A DNA stretch of 64,000 bases from Mesorhizobium sp. M00.F.Ca.ET.216.01.1.1 (GCF_004010325.2 NZ_SADR02000028.1:30208-94207), one strand, 5' to 3'. Counted from the first letter of the stretch, positions 9,020 to 18,077 are shown. Notes: a model not told the origin generated them from the letters alone. Made by a program: numbers and translations.

Positions 9020-9334
9020 TCATGCCGCGATCCTGTCCGCCGCGATGTGAGTCTGGCAATTCTTCGGGCAGACGCGGGCGCAAGCGCCGCAGCCGACGCA
9101 GCCGCCGGCATGGTCGACGACCATGATCATGCGGTTGAGTTCGCCATCGAAGTCGTCGTCCTCTTGGCAGATGCCAAGGACATCGCCTTCATCGTCGACG
9201 CCGTAAAGGTGCATCACGCCGCGCGAGCAGACCTTGAAGCAGCGGCCGCAGCCGATGCAGGTCGCCCCGTCGATCGCGGTCAAGTATTCCGGTATCCAGG
9301 CTGAGCCGTCGCGCGTCTGGAAAGCACGCGTCAT
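9020..9334 (-). CDS. fdxB: FdxB, nif-specific ferredoxin III
   Basis: 104 residues. Two cysteine clusters, CIGCGRCFKVC and CVGCGACARVC, each followed by further Cys/Pro positions, would bind two [4Fe-4S] clusters. Ferredoxins of this length placed between nifX and nifQ are the FdxB family, thought to donate electrons during cofactor assembly. I chose the ATG at 9334 because it overlaps the stop of the preceding small gene (ATGA) and starts MTRAFQTRDGSAW, as in family members; a much longer open frame upstream is not coding. Confidence 0.94.
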   Translation of the reverse strand: MTRAFQTRDGSAWIPEYLTAIDGATCIGCGRCFKVCSRGVMHLYGVDDEGDVLGICQEDDDFDGELNRMIMVVDHAGGCVGCGACARVCPKNCQTHIAADRIAA

Positions 9335-9534
9335 GCGGGATTCTCCAACGTAGCGAGCTCTTTCCTTGCGGCGTCGAGTTCGGCAAAGACGTCGAATGTC
9401 TTCTCGGCCACAGCTTTGATCTCGGTCCAGTTCACGGGAAGATCTTCGGCAAGGTCGTGCAGTTCCATCTTCGCATTGCCCGCTCGTGATTGCAGCTTGC
9501 GGACTTTTTTCTGCAGGTCTTCGAGGCCTGACAT
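9331..9534 (-). CDS. CCE_0567-family small helical protein of nif operons
   Basis: 67 residues, almost all helical: MSGLEDLQKKVRKLQSRAGN at the start and a second helix around EIKAVAEKTFDVFAELDAAR. This is the small Rop-like metalloprotein family often found between the NifX-associated gene and fdxB. One cyanobacterial member has been described as a metal-binding four-helix dimer; the exact role in nitrogen fixation is unknown. It sits 21 bases from the upstream gene's stop and overlaps fdxB by four bases, so translation is likely coupled. Confidence 0.88.
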   Translation of the reverse strand: MSGLEDLQKKVRKLQSRAGNAKMELHDLAEDLPVNWTEIKAVAEKTFDVFAELDAARKELATLENPA

Positions 9535-9554
9535 CTCCTGGCTCCTTTGGATCG

Positions 9555-10037
9555 CTAAGCCCGCGCCACGTCGAGATGAGCTTCGATCGCCGCGACTGCA
9601 TCATCAACCAGTTTCGCGCCGGCATCGGCAAGCTTTTGAAACGTCTCGAAGCCGAAGCGATGGACATCGCGCAGCGATTTGGCGAGTACGACCAAGCGAC
9701 CGGCCGTGAGTATCACCCGGCCGAAGCCCTCATGGCTTATCTTCATCATCGGTGAAGCCATGAGGCCGGAGCGTTCGTCGATCGCAAGCCCGACGGCGGC
9801 GTAGAAGATGTCGAGCCGCCACAGCACGTCCGGATCGGGATCGCCGATGATCGGAATTTCGCGTCGTTGTCCCTTGGTCACGATGAAGTCGGCCAGCAGT
9901 TCGGCGTCGGATTTGCCTTCCCAGGAACCATAAGAATCCTGGGCGCGCATCAACCGCACGAGGCATTTGACGAAGGGGGTGGAAAGCGCCGCCTCGTCGT
10001 CGATTACAACGGCATCGATAGCGGTGGCATTGGGCAT
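9555..10037 (-). CDS. NifX-associated protein (DUF269)
   Basis: 160 residues from ATG 10037, with AAGGAGAACGCG directly ahead as ribosome site. The sequence (FVKCLVRLMRAQDSYGSWEG near the start, then GDPDPDVLWRLDIFYAAVGL and HEGFGRVILTAGRLVV) matches the DUF269 family that almost always follows nifX. Its role in FeMo-co maturation is not established biochemically. A longer open frame upstream overlaps nifX and has no support. It is 13 bases from the end of nifX within the leftward operon. Confidence 0.94.
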   Translation of the reverse strand: MPNATAIDAVVIDDEAALSTPFVKCLVRLMRAQDSYGSWEGKSDAELLADFIVTKGQRREIPIIGDPDPDVLWRLDIFYAAVGLAIDERSGLMASPMMKISHEGFGRVILTAGRLVVLAKSLRDVHRFGFETFQKLADAGAKLVDDAVAAIEAHLDVARA

Positions 10038-10050
10038 GATCGCGTTCTCC

Positions 10051-10548
10051 TTAATCCTCGTCCTCGAAAGACGGTTTCTTTGCAGTGACGCCTGCCTCGG
10101 CAAGCACCTTGCGCAGCCAAGGTGGCGGGGCGGTCCTGAGCATCGTCTGGGTGCGGGAAAGCACTGCTTCAATCGATTGAGCCTGCGGCACCTTGATCGG
10201 GTGGATTTTTGCCGAGACAAGCTTGGCAGCGGAGGGTCCGCCGATGGCCAGGCAGAACAGGAGATGGCAGCCGTTCAGCGCTTCCACTTTCGGGCTGATG
10301 CGATCGTCACCCTCGGACCTGTGTTTACCGCTCTCATCGGAGACGTCGCCGAAGACTGCAGCCTCGACGAAGCGCCAATCATCGGGCGTCACATCATAGA
10401 CGGCAAAACGCTTCGCCGATCCGAAATGCGCGTTGAGGCCCTTCATATCCTGGGTGGCGATGGCCACCCGCAGCGCGCCGGCCTGGCGCTCCGGAGCTGG
10501 TGATTGAATGTCGTCAGTGACGAGTGACAGGCGGCGTATGGCGGTCAT
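10051..10548 (-). CDS. nifX: NifX, FeMo-co precursor carrier
   Basis: 165 residues from ATG 10548, which overlaps the 3' end of nifN by 35 bases. The core ALRVAIATQDMKGLNAHFGSA with KRFAVYDV is the NifX/NifY/NafY cofactor-binding fold, also found as the C-terminal domain of NifB. NifX binds NifB-co and VK-cluster during transfer to NifEN. The short N-terminal extension and the C-terminal tail (KPSFEDED) are usual for alphaproteobacterial NifX. Confidence 0.95.
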   Translation of the reverse strand: MTAIRRLSLVTDDIQSPAPERQAGALRVAIATQDMKGLNAHFGSAKRFAVYDVTPDDWRFVEAAVFGDVSDESGKHRSEGDDRISPKVEALNGCHLLFCLAIGGPSAAKLVSAKIHPIKVPQAQSIEAVLSRTQTMLRTAPPPWLRKVLAEAGVTAKKPSFEDED

Positions 10549-11896
10549 CAGGCATTTCCCGGTTACGAAAGGGGTCGAGCGCCTCCGGCGTCGGCATGTT
10601 CTGGCTGGCTTGAAAAATGTTGGCGACTTCGAAGATGAGGTCGCGTGTTCCCTCATAGAGGATGGTGGGTTTGTGCTGACTGCCGAGCCGATCGAAGATC
10701 GGGAAACCGACGCGCATCAGCGGAATCCCGAGGCGCTCGGCTGCCTGGCGCCCATGGGAATGGGTAACGAGAAGATCGGTGCCTGCGGCAAGGCCTTCCA
10801 GGTCGCCGAGGTCGCCGACCTGAACCGTCTCCGCCGGCACTTTCTCAAGGATTTTCGATATGCCGGTCGTGGTGACGGCCGCAGCGATTTCCGCGCCCAT
10901 GCCGCTGAAGAAGGTGGCAAGCTGGTAAAGCTGGTCCGGTTCGGCGGCGATCGCTATTTTCTTGCCCGCGAAATGGAAATGCCCGTCGAGCAGCGCGTCC
11001 TGCAGCTGCGCGCGTCGGCGGCGGACTTTTGCAGGCGCCGGTACGCCCGAAATTGCCGAGAGCAGCGAAACGAAGCGGTCGATAGCCTTCAATCCCGTCA
11101 GGGACCGGAACAGCACGTAGGGCACGCCGGTCAGCTTCTGCAGCGCCTCCGCCGGGCGACGCATGTGCTCGCCGATGGCGATACACTGCACGGCAGTGCC
11201 AAGATCGCGGATATCGTCGATCCTCGTTCCACCGTATGTGGTGGGGATCCAACGATCCGGGACGGTGCCATCGAGCGCGCCGGAGACGTCCGGCAGGATC
11301 ACCGGGTCCAGGCCGAAGCTTTCCACCATCTCACGCAGATGCTCCATGTCGGCAACCGTGAGGTTCCAGCCGGGTAGGATCGCGATCTTCTTGCGCTCAC
11401 GCGCCTGCTCTCCCGGACGCGTGATCCCTTCTATCATCGCGGTGACGGCCTTGGCCCATCCCTCCTCGATCGCGCCATCGAAATCCGGCGTGTTGGCGAG
11501 CACGACCTCCGTGCCCGCGAGTTCTTCCGAGCGCTTCGCCCTGATGTTGGCTATGTCGCTGGCGAAGTCCTCGCCACGAGTTTCCACCAGTGCGGTCGTG
11601 CAGACGCCGATCAGCTTCGGATTGGTGCGGCTTTTCAGGTTGAGGATGGCCTCTTCCAGATGGTCAGCACCGCCGAGGATCGTCGCGACTTCGTCCATTG
11701 CCGTCGTTTGAAGCGGGATCGTCTCCTTGAAATGACGCACGAAAAGAACCAGCGCGAAGCTGGTGCAGCCTTGGCTGCCGTGAAAGAGCGGCATGGTGCC
11801 GTCGACGCCGAGAAAGGCGAAGGCGGCACCCAGCGGTTGCGATGACTTCAGCGGATTGACCGCCGCGGACTTGGTTTGGGAAAGGATGCGGACCAC
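10514..11896 (-). CDS. nifN: NifN, FeMo-co scaffold subunit beta
   Basis: 460 residues from a GTG at 11896 (VRILSQTKSAAVNPLKSSQP) with GGGAGAAG ahead; a longer frame runs back into nifE without support. The Cys in LFHGSQGCTSFALV and the overall NifK-like layout identify NifN, partner of NifE in the alpha2-beta2 scaffold on which the FeMo-co precursor gains molybdenum and homocitrate. The distance to the nifE stop is about 13 bases, so the two subunits are coupled. Length fits the family. Confidence 0.97.
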   Translation of the reverse strand: MVRILSQTKSAAVNPLKSSQPLGAAFAFLGVDGTMPLFHGSQGCTSFALVLFVRHFKETIPLQTTAMDEVATILGGADHLEEAILNLKSRTNPKLIGVCTTALVETRGEDFASDIANIRAKRSEELAGTEVVLANTPDFDGAIEEGWAKAVTAMIEGITRPGEQARERKKIAILPGWNLTVADMEHLREMVESFGLDPVILPDVSGALDGTVPDRWIPTTYGGTRIDDIRDLGTAVQCIAIGEHMRRPAEALQKLTGVPYVLFRSLTGLKAIDRFVSLLSAISGVPAPAKVRRRRAQLQDALLDGHFHFAGKKIAIAAEPDQLYQLATFFSGMGAEIAAAVTTTGISKILEKVPAETVQVGDLGDLEGLAAGTDLLVTHSHGRQAAERLGIPLMRVGFPIFDRLGSQHKPTILYEGTRDLIFEVANIFQASQNMPTPEALDPFRNREMPDDRHTPPVTRH

Positions 11897-11909
11897 GAGC
11901 GCTTCTCCC

Positions 11910-13403
11910 TCAACATTCGCCGAAATCGTCCACCGTCGCGCCGGCGAACTTCTTGAAGCCATGGACGGTAGCTATCTCGGCGGCGGCTCCAGCCTCCGCA
12001 CGCATCGTTTCGTTAGCGGCACGCTCCCACGGCGCCGGCTCACGCACCTGGCTCCAGATCGGATTGTGGATGGCGAGGTCGATCTGGCGCACCAGTTCCA
12101 CCATGCCGTCATAGCCAGCATAGGGGCGGTGGCGCTCCTGGTTGATGTCGAGCCAAGGCATCTTGGCCTTCAGCGCGATGAATTGCGTGCGCCCGCCCGA
12201 CAGCATGATGTCGGCCTTGTGTTCGCAAAGCATCGCGTAGAGCTCGCGCGGCGCCATGGATTCGAACATGTGGTTCTCATCCTTGAGAATCTGCTTGATC
12301 CGCTCCTTGTCCTCGACCGTCGATTTCTTGACCGACGTGCCGACAATCTCAATACCGACTTCCATCAGCGCGTGGACGACCGACCAGGATTTGACGCCGC
12401 CGGTGTTGAGCAGCACGCGTTTGCCTTCAAGCCGCGGTCGATAGGCCTGCAGCTTCTGCCAGGCGATCGCCTCCTCTTCCGCAATCAGCGCTTCGGTGCG
12501 GCCAAGAAGTTCCGGACTGGCGCCCTTTTTCACCAACAGCTCAGCAATCTGCCGGAGCGCCTCGGAGCTGTCGGTGATGCCGTATAAGGAGCCTTCAAAG
12601 AACGGAATGTCCCAGCGCTCCTCCATCTTGCGGGCGAGATTGATGAGCGCCGTCGAGCACACCATCATGGTAGCCTTGGCGCGGTGCGCCGAGGCAATAT
12701 CGAGATAGCGCGCGTCGCCGGGAATACAGGCGCGGACGCGGATGCCGAGCCGGTCGAGCAGCGGCTTCACCAGCCAGAACTCCCCGGAGAGATTGAACTC
12801 GCCGAGTATGTTGATGTCGTAGGGACCAATGTCATCTGGCTCCACCGTGCCGATGACGTGGTCGAGCAGCGCCTCGCCGGCAAGCTTGTTACCGAGGTTT
12901 TTCGAACCGACGAAGCCCGGCGCGTTGACCGGCACCACCGGCAGGCCGAATTTCTCCGCGGCGCGCTTGCAGACAGCCTCGATATCGTCGCCGATCAACG
13001 CCGTCACGCAGGTCGAATAGACGAAGATCGCAGGCGGCGCGTAAGCGTCCTTGATTTCCCGGATCGCCTTGAAGAGCTTTCTTTCCCCCTGCCCCATCAC
13101 GACGTCGAGCTCGGTGAGATCGGTGGTGAAGCTCGTGCGCCACAGCGAAGGTCCGGACGAGGCGGCGCCGCGATTGTCCCAGCTGTTGCCTTCGCAGGCA
13201 AGCGGAGCATGGATGAGATGGGCGACGTCCGTGATCGGCTGTAGCACGATCTTGGCGCCGTCGAAGGCGCAGCCGCCCGCGGCCGCCCCCGGGGTCAACG
13301 GCTTGGAGCAGCCCTTTTTGCGCACCTTCGCCTCCTTCGACCGGTTCTTGTCGCAGCCCGGTTCATCGAAGACATCCTGGATCTTGGCGTTGAGCGAGGA
13401 CAC
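11910..13403 (-). CDS. nifE: NifE, FeMo-co scaffold subunit alpha
   Basis: 497 residues if translation begins at GTG 13403 (VSSLNAKIQDVFDEPGC), which has TGGAG eight bases ahead; an ATG 30 bases upstream is an alternative. Cluster ligands are visible: the Cys in PLACEGNSWDNRG and in VYSTCVTALIGDD. It resembles NifD but lacks the NifD active-site surroundings, as expected for the scaffold protein. The N-terminal CSKPLTPGAAAGGCAF block is typical of NifE. It follows nifK by about 70 bases. Confidence 0.97.
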   Translation of the reverse strand: MSSLNAKIQDVFDEPGCDKNRSKEAKVRKKGCSKPLTPGAAAGGCAFDGAKIVLQPITDVAHLIHAPLACEGNSWDNRGAASSGPSLWRTSFTTDLTELDVVMGQGERKLFKAIREIKDAYAPPAIFVYSTCVTALIGDDIEAVCKRAAEKFGLPVVPVNAPGFVGSKNLGNKLAGEALLDHVIGTVEPDDIGPYDINILGEFNLSGEFWLVKPLLDRLGIRVRACIPGDARYLDIASAHRAKATMMVCSTALINLARKMEERWDIPFFEGSLYGITDSSEALRQIAELLVKKGASPELLGRTEALIAEEEAIAWQKLQAYRPRLEGKRVLLNTGGVKSWSVVHALMEVGIEIVGTSVKKSTVEDKERIKQILKDENHMFESMAPRELYAMLCEHKADIMLSGGRTQFIALKAKMPWLDINQERHRPYAGYDGMVELVRQIDLAIHNPIWSQVREPAPWERAANETMRAEAGAAAEIATVHGFKKFAGATVDDFGEC

Positions 13404-13472
13404 TGTGCGTTCTCCACCGTCCGAATCTTGCATGCGGGAAGAGCCGACCCCCTTTGCGGGACCGCCTCCTCC

Positions 13473-15014
13473 TTACCGGGTCAGGTCGTAGGAATAGTCC
13501 GTCATGCCCGGCTCGATCGTTTCCCGGTCGAGCTGGTCGAATATCTTGTCGAGGATCGTCGTCAGCACGCGCAGGCCGCCCTGGTAGCCCATGAGCGGGA
13601 AGCGGTGATGATGGTGCCGGTCGAAGATCGGGAACATCAGCCGGATCAGCGGCGTGCCGGTGTCGCGTTCCAGGTATTTGCCGTAGGAATTGCCGATCAA
13701 GAGATCCACCGGCTCGGTGAAGAGCAGCGAGCGCATTGCCCACAGATCCTTGCCAGCCCAGACTTGGCATGGCTTGCCGAAGGGCGATGAGGCGAGCAGC
13801 GCCTGCATCTCCTCTTCCCAGGTCTTGGTGCCGTTGGTGGCAAGGCAGTGCGTCGGCTCGCCGCCGGTTTCCATCACGAACCTGGCCATTGCGTAGACGA
13901 AGTCCGGATCGCCGTAGATCGCGTATTTCTTGCCGTGGAGCCAAGACTGACTGTCGGCCATGGCGTCGATCAGGCGGCCGCGTTCCAGGCGGATCGCCTC
14001 GGGTATCTCCTTGCCGGAGATCTCCGAGACCTTCATCAGGAGTTCATCGGTCGCCTGGATGCCGAGTGGGTAATGAAAGGAGGCGGTCGCCTGCCCGGCT
14101 TCCCCACAGTATCCCAGCGTCTTGCGGGTGTTGTAATGCTGCAGCGACAGTGTCGCCTCGGCATTCAGCGCCGCCTTCACGTCTTCGATCTTGGTTCCGC
14201 CATCAAACATACGAAACTCGCCATCCGACGGCGTGTCGTATTGATCGGAGGCATCCTGAATGAAGGCGTAGGAAACGCCCATGAGGTCGAGCAGACGCTT
14301 AATCTCGCGATTGTTGCCGACGCAAAACCCATCGAATCCGGGAATGATATTGATGGTGTTTGCAACCTCGGAACGCTCTTTTCCCTTCCAGAAGTTCTCC
14401 AGCACCCCTTTGACCATCACGTCGTATCCGTCGACATGACTGCCGACGAAGGCTGGCGTATGGGCATAGGGCACGTCGAAATCCTGTGGAACGGAGCCTT
14501 CGCTCCTGGCATTTTCTATGAAGCCTTGCAGGTCGTCGCCGATCACTTCCGCCATACAGGTGGTCGACACCGCGATCATCTTCGGGTCGTAAAGCTTATA
14601 AGTGTTGGCAAGTCCGTCGATCATGTTCTTCAGGCCGCCGAACACCGCAGCGTCCTCGGTCATCGAGGAGGAGACTGCTGACGAGGGCTCCTTGAAATGG
14701 CGTGACAGGTGCGAGCGATAGTAGGCGACGCAGCCCTGACTGCCATGGACGAAGGACATGGTCCGCTCGAAGCCGGCGGCGGCAAACACCGCGCCGAGCG
14801 GCTGGCAGGCCTTCGCCGGGTTCACGACGAGAGCTTGCCGGGCGAGGTTCTTTTCCCGGTATTCCCAGCTCTTGGTGAACTCGCGCTGATCGGTAACGAT
14901 CTGGTCCGGATGCGGACATTCGAAATTGATCTTCTTCTCAGCGAGCATCTGCCTGTATTCCGGCTCACGGAACAGCGGAGCGTGGTCAAGGACTTTTTCG
15001 GCCGATTGCGGCAT
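13473..15014 (-). CDS. nifK: NifK, MoFe protein beta subunit
   Basis: 513 residues. P-cluster cysteines are in NPAKACQPLGAVF, FVHGSQGCVAYYRSHLSRHF and VSTTCMAEVIGDD. The sequence PIFDRHHHHRFPLMGYQGG near the C-terminus is the usual NifK signature. Length matches alphaproteobacterial NifK. A strong ribosome site (GGAGGTGACC) lies ahead of the ATG at 15014. It is expressed with nifH and nifD from the NifA/sigma-54 promoter. Confidence 0.99.
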   Translation of the reverse strand: MPQSAEKVLDHAPLFREPEYRQMLAEKKINFECPHPDQIVTDQREFTKSWEYREKNLARQALVVNPAKACQPLGAVFAAAGFERTMSFVHGSQGCVAYYRSHLSRHFKEPSSAVSSSMTEDAAVFGGLKNMIDGLANTYKLYDPKMIAVSTTCMAEVIGDDLQGFIENARSEGSVPQDFDVPYAHTPAFVGSHVDGYDVMVKGVLENFWKGKERSEVANTINIIPGFDGFCVGNNREIKRLLDLMGVSYAFIQDASDQYDTPSDGEFRMFDGGTKIEDVKAALNAEATLSLQHYNTRKTLGYCGEAGQATASFHYPLGIQATDELLMKVSEISGKEIPEAIRLERGRLIDAMADSQSWLHGKKYAIYGDPDFVYAMARFVMETGGEPTHCLATNGTKTWEEEMQALLASSPFGKPCQVWAGKDLWAMRSLLFTEPVDLLIGNSYGKYLERDTGTPLIRLMFPIFDRHHHHRFPLMGYQGGLRVLTTILDKIFDQLDRETIEPGMTDYSYDLTR

Positions 15015-15145
15015 TTTAGGTCACCTCCATCCATACTGGCCGCGCCATACGGCGACACAGGGACATCGAGACGTTTCAGGGCATCCCGCGGATCAGGAGC
15101 CGCAGGCGTTCATCGACCTCCCCGCCAAAGCGGGAAAGCCAGTTT

Positions 15146-16657
15146 TCATTCGGCGGCGATCGCCGTCGACGGCACGGCCTTCTTCTTCCAGGGGGCGTCG
15201 TAGAGACCCCACACCGGGTTGTTGATGGCAAGATCCATGTCGCGGGCGAAGATGGCGAAGCCATCATAGCCGTGATAGGGGCCCGAATAGTCCCAGGAGT
15301 GCATCTGACGGAACGGGATGCCCATCTTCTGTACCGGGTATTTCTCCTTGATGCCGGAGCCGACGAGATCGGGACGGATGCCCTCGATGAACTTCTCCAA
15401 CTCGTAGCCGGTCACGTCGTCATAGATCAAAGTGCCCTTCTTCACGTAGTGACCGGTGCGCTGATAATCGTCGTTGTGACCGAACTCGTAGCCCGTGCCG
15501 ACGATCTCCATGCCCAGGTCTTCGTAAGCAGTGATCACGTGGCGGGGACGCAGGCCGCCGACATAGAGCATCACCGTCTTGCCCTCGAGGCGCGGCCGGT
15601 ATTTGGCGATGACCGCATCGACCATCGGGCGATACTTGGCGATCACCTTTTCGGTCTTTTCCTCGATCTCCGGCCCGAAGTGCTTAGCGATCTTGCGCAT
15701 CGAGGTTTCGATCTGCGAGGGGCCGAAGAAGTTGTACTCCATCCAGGCCACGCCGTACTTTTCCTCCATGTGGCGACAGATGTAGTTCATCGACCGGTAG
15801 CAATGGATGAGGTTAAGCTTGGCTTTCGGCGCGCGCTCGATCTCGGCGAGCGTCGCGTCGCCCGACCAGTTGCCGACCACCCGCAGGCCCATTTCCTCGA
15901 GCAGGATGCGGGACGCCCAGGCATCGCCGCCGATATTGTAGTCGCCAATGACGTTGACGTCGTAAGAGCCAGTCTCGAAGGCTTCGTGCTTGTCCTCGCC
16001 ACTGAAGACCCAGTCGCGGATCGCATCGTTGGCGATGTGGTGGCCGAGCGACTGCGATACGCCGCGGAACCCTTCGCAACGCACCGGCACGATGGTCTTG
16101 TTGTGCTCTTTCTTCTTCTTGCGCGACACGGCTTCGATGTCGTCGCCGATGAGGCCGATCGGACATTCGGACTGGATCGTCACGCCATTGTTGAGCGGAA
16201 AGAGCTCCTGGATTTCGTCAATGACCTTCTCCAGCTTCTTGTCGCCGCCGAAGACGATGTCCTTTTCCTGGAAGTCGGAGGTAAACTGCATCGTCACGAA
16301 AGTGTCTATGCCCGTCTTGCCGATGTAGTAGTTGCGGCGCTGCGACCAGGAATACTGACCGCAACCGACGGGCCCGTGCGAGATGTGGACCATGTCCTTG
16401 ACCGGACCCCACACCACGCCTTTGGAGCCGGCATAGGCACAGCCGCGGATCGTCATCACACCAGGAATGGACTTGATGTTCGACTTGACGTCGCATTCGG
16501 AGAGCACCTTGCCCTCCTCCGCGACCTCTTCCCCGCTCGCCGTGGCGACGCTCAGGTGTTTCTTGCGGCGCTTGGCCGTTTTGTCGGGATATTGAGACAG
16601 CACTTCCTCGATCAGCTTTTCGTTCAAGGCGCCGTCATTTTCGTAGTCGAGGCTCAT
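15146..16657 (-). CDS. nifD: NifD, MoFe protein alpha subunit
   Basis: 503 residues from ATG 16657 (MSLDYENDGALNEKLIEEVL) with GGGGCAGGTCCC ahead. P-cluster Cys residues sit in RGCAYAGSKGVVWGP, ISHGPVGCGQYSW and IQSECPIGLIGDD. The FeMo-co ligands are the Cys in LNLIHCYRSMNYI and the His in RQMHSWDYSGPYHGYDGF. These define a molybdenum-type NifD rather than VnfD or AnfD. A longer open frame upstream crosses the hairpin region between nifH and nifD and is not used. Confidence 0.99.
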   Translation of the reverse strand: MSLDYENDGALNEKLIEEVLSQYPDKTAKRRKKHLSVATASGEEVAEEGKVLSECDVKSNIKSIPGVMTIRGCAYAGSKGVVWGPVKDMVHISHGPVGCGQYSWSQRRNYYIGKTGIDTFVTMQFTSDFQEKDIVFGGDKKLEKVIDEIQELFPLNNGVTIQSECPIGLIGDDIEAVSRKKKKEHNKTIVPVRCEGFRGVSQSLGHHIANDAIRDWVFSGEDKHEAFETGSYDVNVIGDYNIGGDAWASRILLEEMGLRVVGNWSGDATLAEIERAPKAKLNLIHCYRSMNYICRHMEEKYGVAWMEYNFFGPSQIETSMRKIAKHFGPEIEEKTEKVIAKYRPMVDAVIAKYRPRLEGKTVMLYVGGLRPRHVITAYEDLGMEIVGTGYEFGHNDDYQRTGHYVKKGTLIYDDVTGYELEKFIEGIRPDLVGSGIKEKYPVQKMGIPFRQMHSWDYSGPYHGYDGFAIFARDMDLAINNPVWGLYDAPWKKKAVPSTAIAAE

Positions 16658-16684
16658 GGGACCTGCCCCTTTCAAGGTTCCTGT

Positions 16685-16743
16685 GGCGCCTCGTCTTGCA
16701 AGGCGCCCGTTTGCGGAAAGGCGCGCCGGGTCAAGGCCGGCGC
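16685..16743 (-). other. Two strong hairpins between nifH and nifD
   Basis: Two perfect inverted repeats lie in the 109-base gap: GGCGCCT/AGGCGCC (16685-16691 and 16701-16707, 9-base loop) and GCGCCGG/CCGGCGC (16723-16729 and 16737-16743, 7-base loop). Neither is followed by a T-run. They could protect the nifH end of the transcript or cause partial termination, giving more NifH than NifDK. Confidence 0.75.
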
Positions 16744-16766
16744 CCCTACGGCACTGCTGGCGGGTG

Positions 16767-17657
16767 CTAGGCGACCGCCAGCGTCGCTTCCTTCGCGGCG
16801 AGCTCGGCAAGCATTTGCTCGTCGGTTTTCATCAGGCCGAAATCGAGCAACATGTCTTCCAACTCGTCCATGGTGATCGGGGTCGGGATGGTGCCCTTGC
16901 CGGAATTCACATGGATCTTCTCGGCCAGTTGCCGGTATTCCTGGGCCTGCTTAGAGTCTGGCGCGTATTCTATGACCGTCTGCTTGCGCAGTTCGGCATG
17001 CTGGACGATGTTGTCGCGGGGGACGAAATGGATCAGCTTGGAGTTCAGGCGCGCCGATAGCGCTTCGGCCAGATCCAGTTCGCGGTCGGTCTGACGCTCG
17101 TTGCAGATCAGGCCGCCGAGGCGTACACCGCCGGAATTCGCATATTTGAGAATACCCTTGGCGATGTTGTTGGCCGCATAGAGCGCCATCATCTCGCCGG
17201 ACATGACGATATAGATTTCCTGGGCCTTGTTCTCGCGGATCGGCATGGCAAAACCGCCGCAGACAACGTCGCCGAGAACATCGTAGGAAACATAGTCGAC
17301 GTCGTCATAGGCGCCGTTTTCCTCGAGGAAGTTGATCGAAGTGATGACGCCGCGGCCGGCGCAGCCGACCCCCGGCTCCGGACCACCGGATTCCACGCAC
17401 TTGATACCTTTGTAACCGATCTTCAGGACATCCTCGAGCTCGAGGTCCTCAACCGAACCTTCCTGAGCAGCGAGAGACAATACGGTGTCTTGGGCTTTCG
17501 AATTGAGAATGAGGCGGGTGGAGTCCGCCTTCGGATCGCAGCCGACGATGAGGATCTTCTGACCCAAATCGACGAGTGCGGCGAGCGTGTTCTGGGAGGT
17601 GGTGGACTTTCCGATACCACCTTTCCCGTAGAATGCGATCTGACGCAGAGCTGGCAT
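16767..17657 (-). CDS. nifH: NifH, nitrogenase Fe protein
   Basis: 296 residues. P-loop GKGGIGKSTTSQN, the two [4Fe-4S] ligand cysteines in GVGCAGRGVIT and DVVCGGFAMPI, and the ADP-ribosylation Arg in GCAGRG are all present. It is the dimeric ATP-dependent reductase of the MoFe protein and is also needed in FeMo-co synthesis. First gene of the leftward operon. A NifA site and a sigma-54-type promoter lie upstream. I see no draT or draG in the window although the target Arg is present. Confidence 0.99.
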   Translation of the reverse strand: MPALRQIAFYGKGGIGKSTTSQNTLAALVDLGQKILIVGCDPKADSTRLILNSKAQDTVLSLAAQEGSVEDLELEDVLKIGYKGIKCVESGGPEPGVGCAGRGVITSINFLEENGAYDDVDYVSYDVLGDVVCGGFAMPIRENKAQEIYIVMSGEMMALYAANNIAKGILKYANSGGVRLGGLICNERQTDRELDLAEALSARLNSKLIHFVPRDNIVQHAELRKQTVIEYAPDSKQAQEYRQLAEKIHVNSGKGTIPTPITMDELEDMLLDFGLMKTDEQMLAELAAKEATLAVA

Positions 17658-17745
17658 GTGTTGCTTTCCTTCCTTTCCATCAATCGCGGGTTCCGTCGCG
17701 AAAAGAATGCCGGTCGGCAGCTCTTGCCGCCTCGCATCGCAAGAG

Positions 17746-17763
17746 CTTCAAGAACCGTGCCAA
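17746..17763 (-). promoter_or_regulatory. Sigma-54 promoter of nifH (imperfect -12)
   Basis: Read on the minus strand: TTGGCACGGTTCTTGAAG. The -24 element TTGGCACG is perfect. At the right spacing the -12 element reads TTGAA instead of TTGCA/T, so the invariant GC is GA. Predicted start of transcription is about 17737, leaving a leader of about 80 bases. It is the only plausible sigma-54 site ahead of nifH. Confidence 0.7.
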
Positions 17764-17852
17764 TTCGGTCGAGGCGGACCGATAAAAAATTTTATGTATA
17801 TTTGTCAGATAGTTAGAAAGCCATGCCGGCGCAAAGGCGGCCCACAGGCTTC

Positions 17853-17868
17853 TGTCGCGGACCCGACA
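17853..17868. promoter_or_regulatory. NifA upstream activator site for nifH
   Basis: TGTCGCGGACCCGACA fits TGT-N10-ACA exactly, with the inner bases extending the palindrome to TGTCG-N6-CGACA. It lies about 92 bases upstream of the nifH -24 element. Further half sites (CGACA at 17873-17877, TGTCG at 17883-17887) follow. Confidence 0.88.
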
Positions 17869-18017
17869 AACCCGACAAGAGATGTCGAACCGCAACGTTT
17901 TTGAGAATGGTGGGCAAACCGTGAAGCGATATCTTTGGTGGTCTGTCCCGAAGATCGTGCCCAATGTCCCGCAAGATAACGCTCCGGCGGCCAGTCGCAT
18001 TGTCCGATATCAGACTA

Positions 18018-18033
18018 TGTTCGACATGCGACA
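18018..18033. promoter_or_regulatory. NifA upstream activator site for iscA-nifUS operon
   Basis: TGTTCGACATGCGACA fits TGT-N10-ACA. It is 46 bases ahead of the sigma-54 -24 element of the rightward operon, closer than usual, and about 150 bases from the nifH site, so both operons may share bound NifA. Confidence 0.82.
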
Positions 18034-18077
18034 TAGCGCTACGCATGCATCGCTTTGTTTTAGATAGATTTTCTCAT

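Noticed and set aside
15272..16876. Long plus-strand open frame of 534 codons across nifD
   Set aside because: It is antisense to nifD, is rich in Asp/His/Arg/Val as expected for a GC-rich shadow frame, and nifD is certain.
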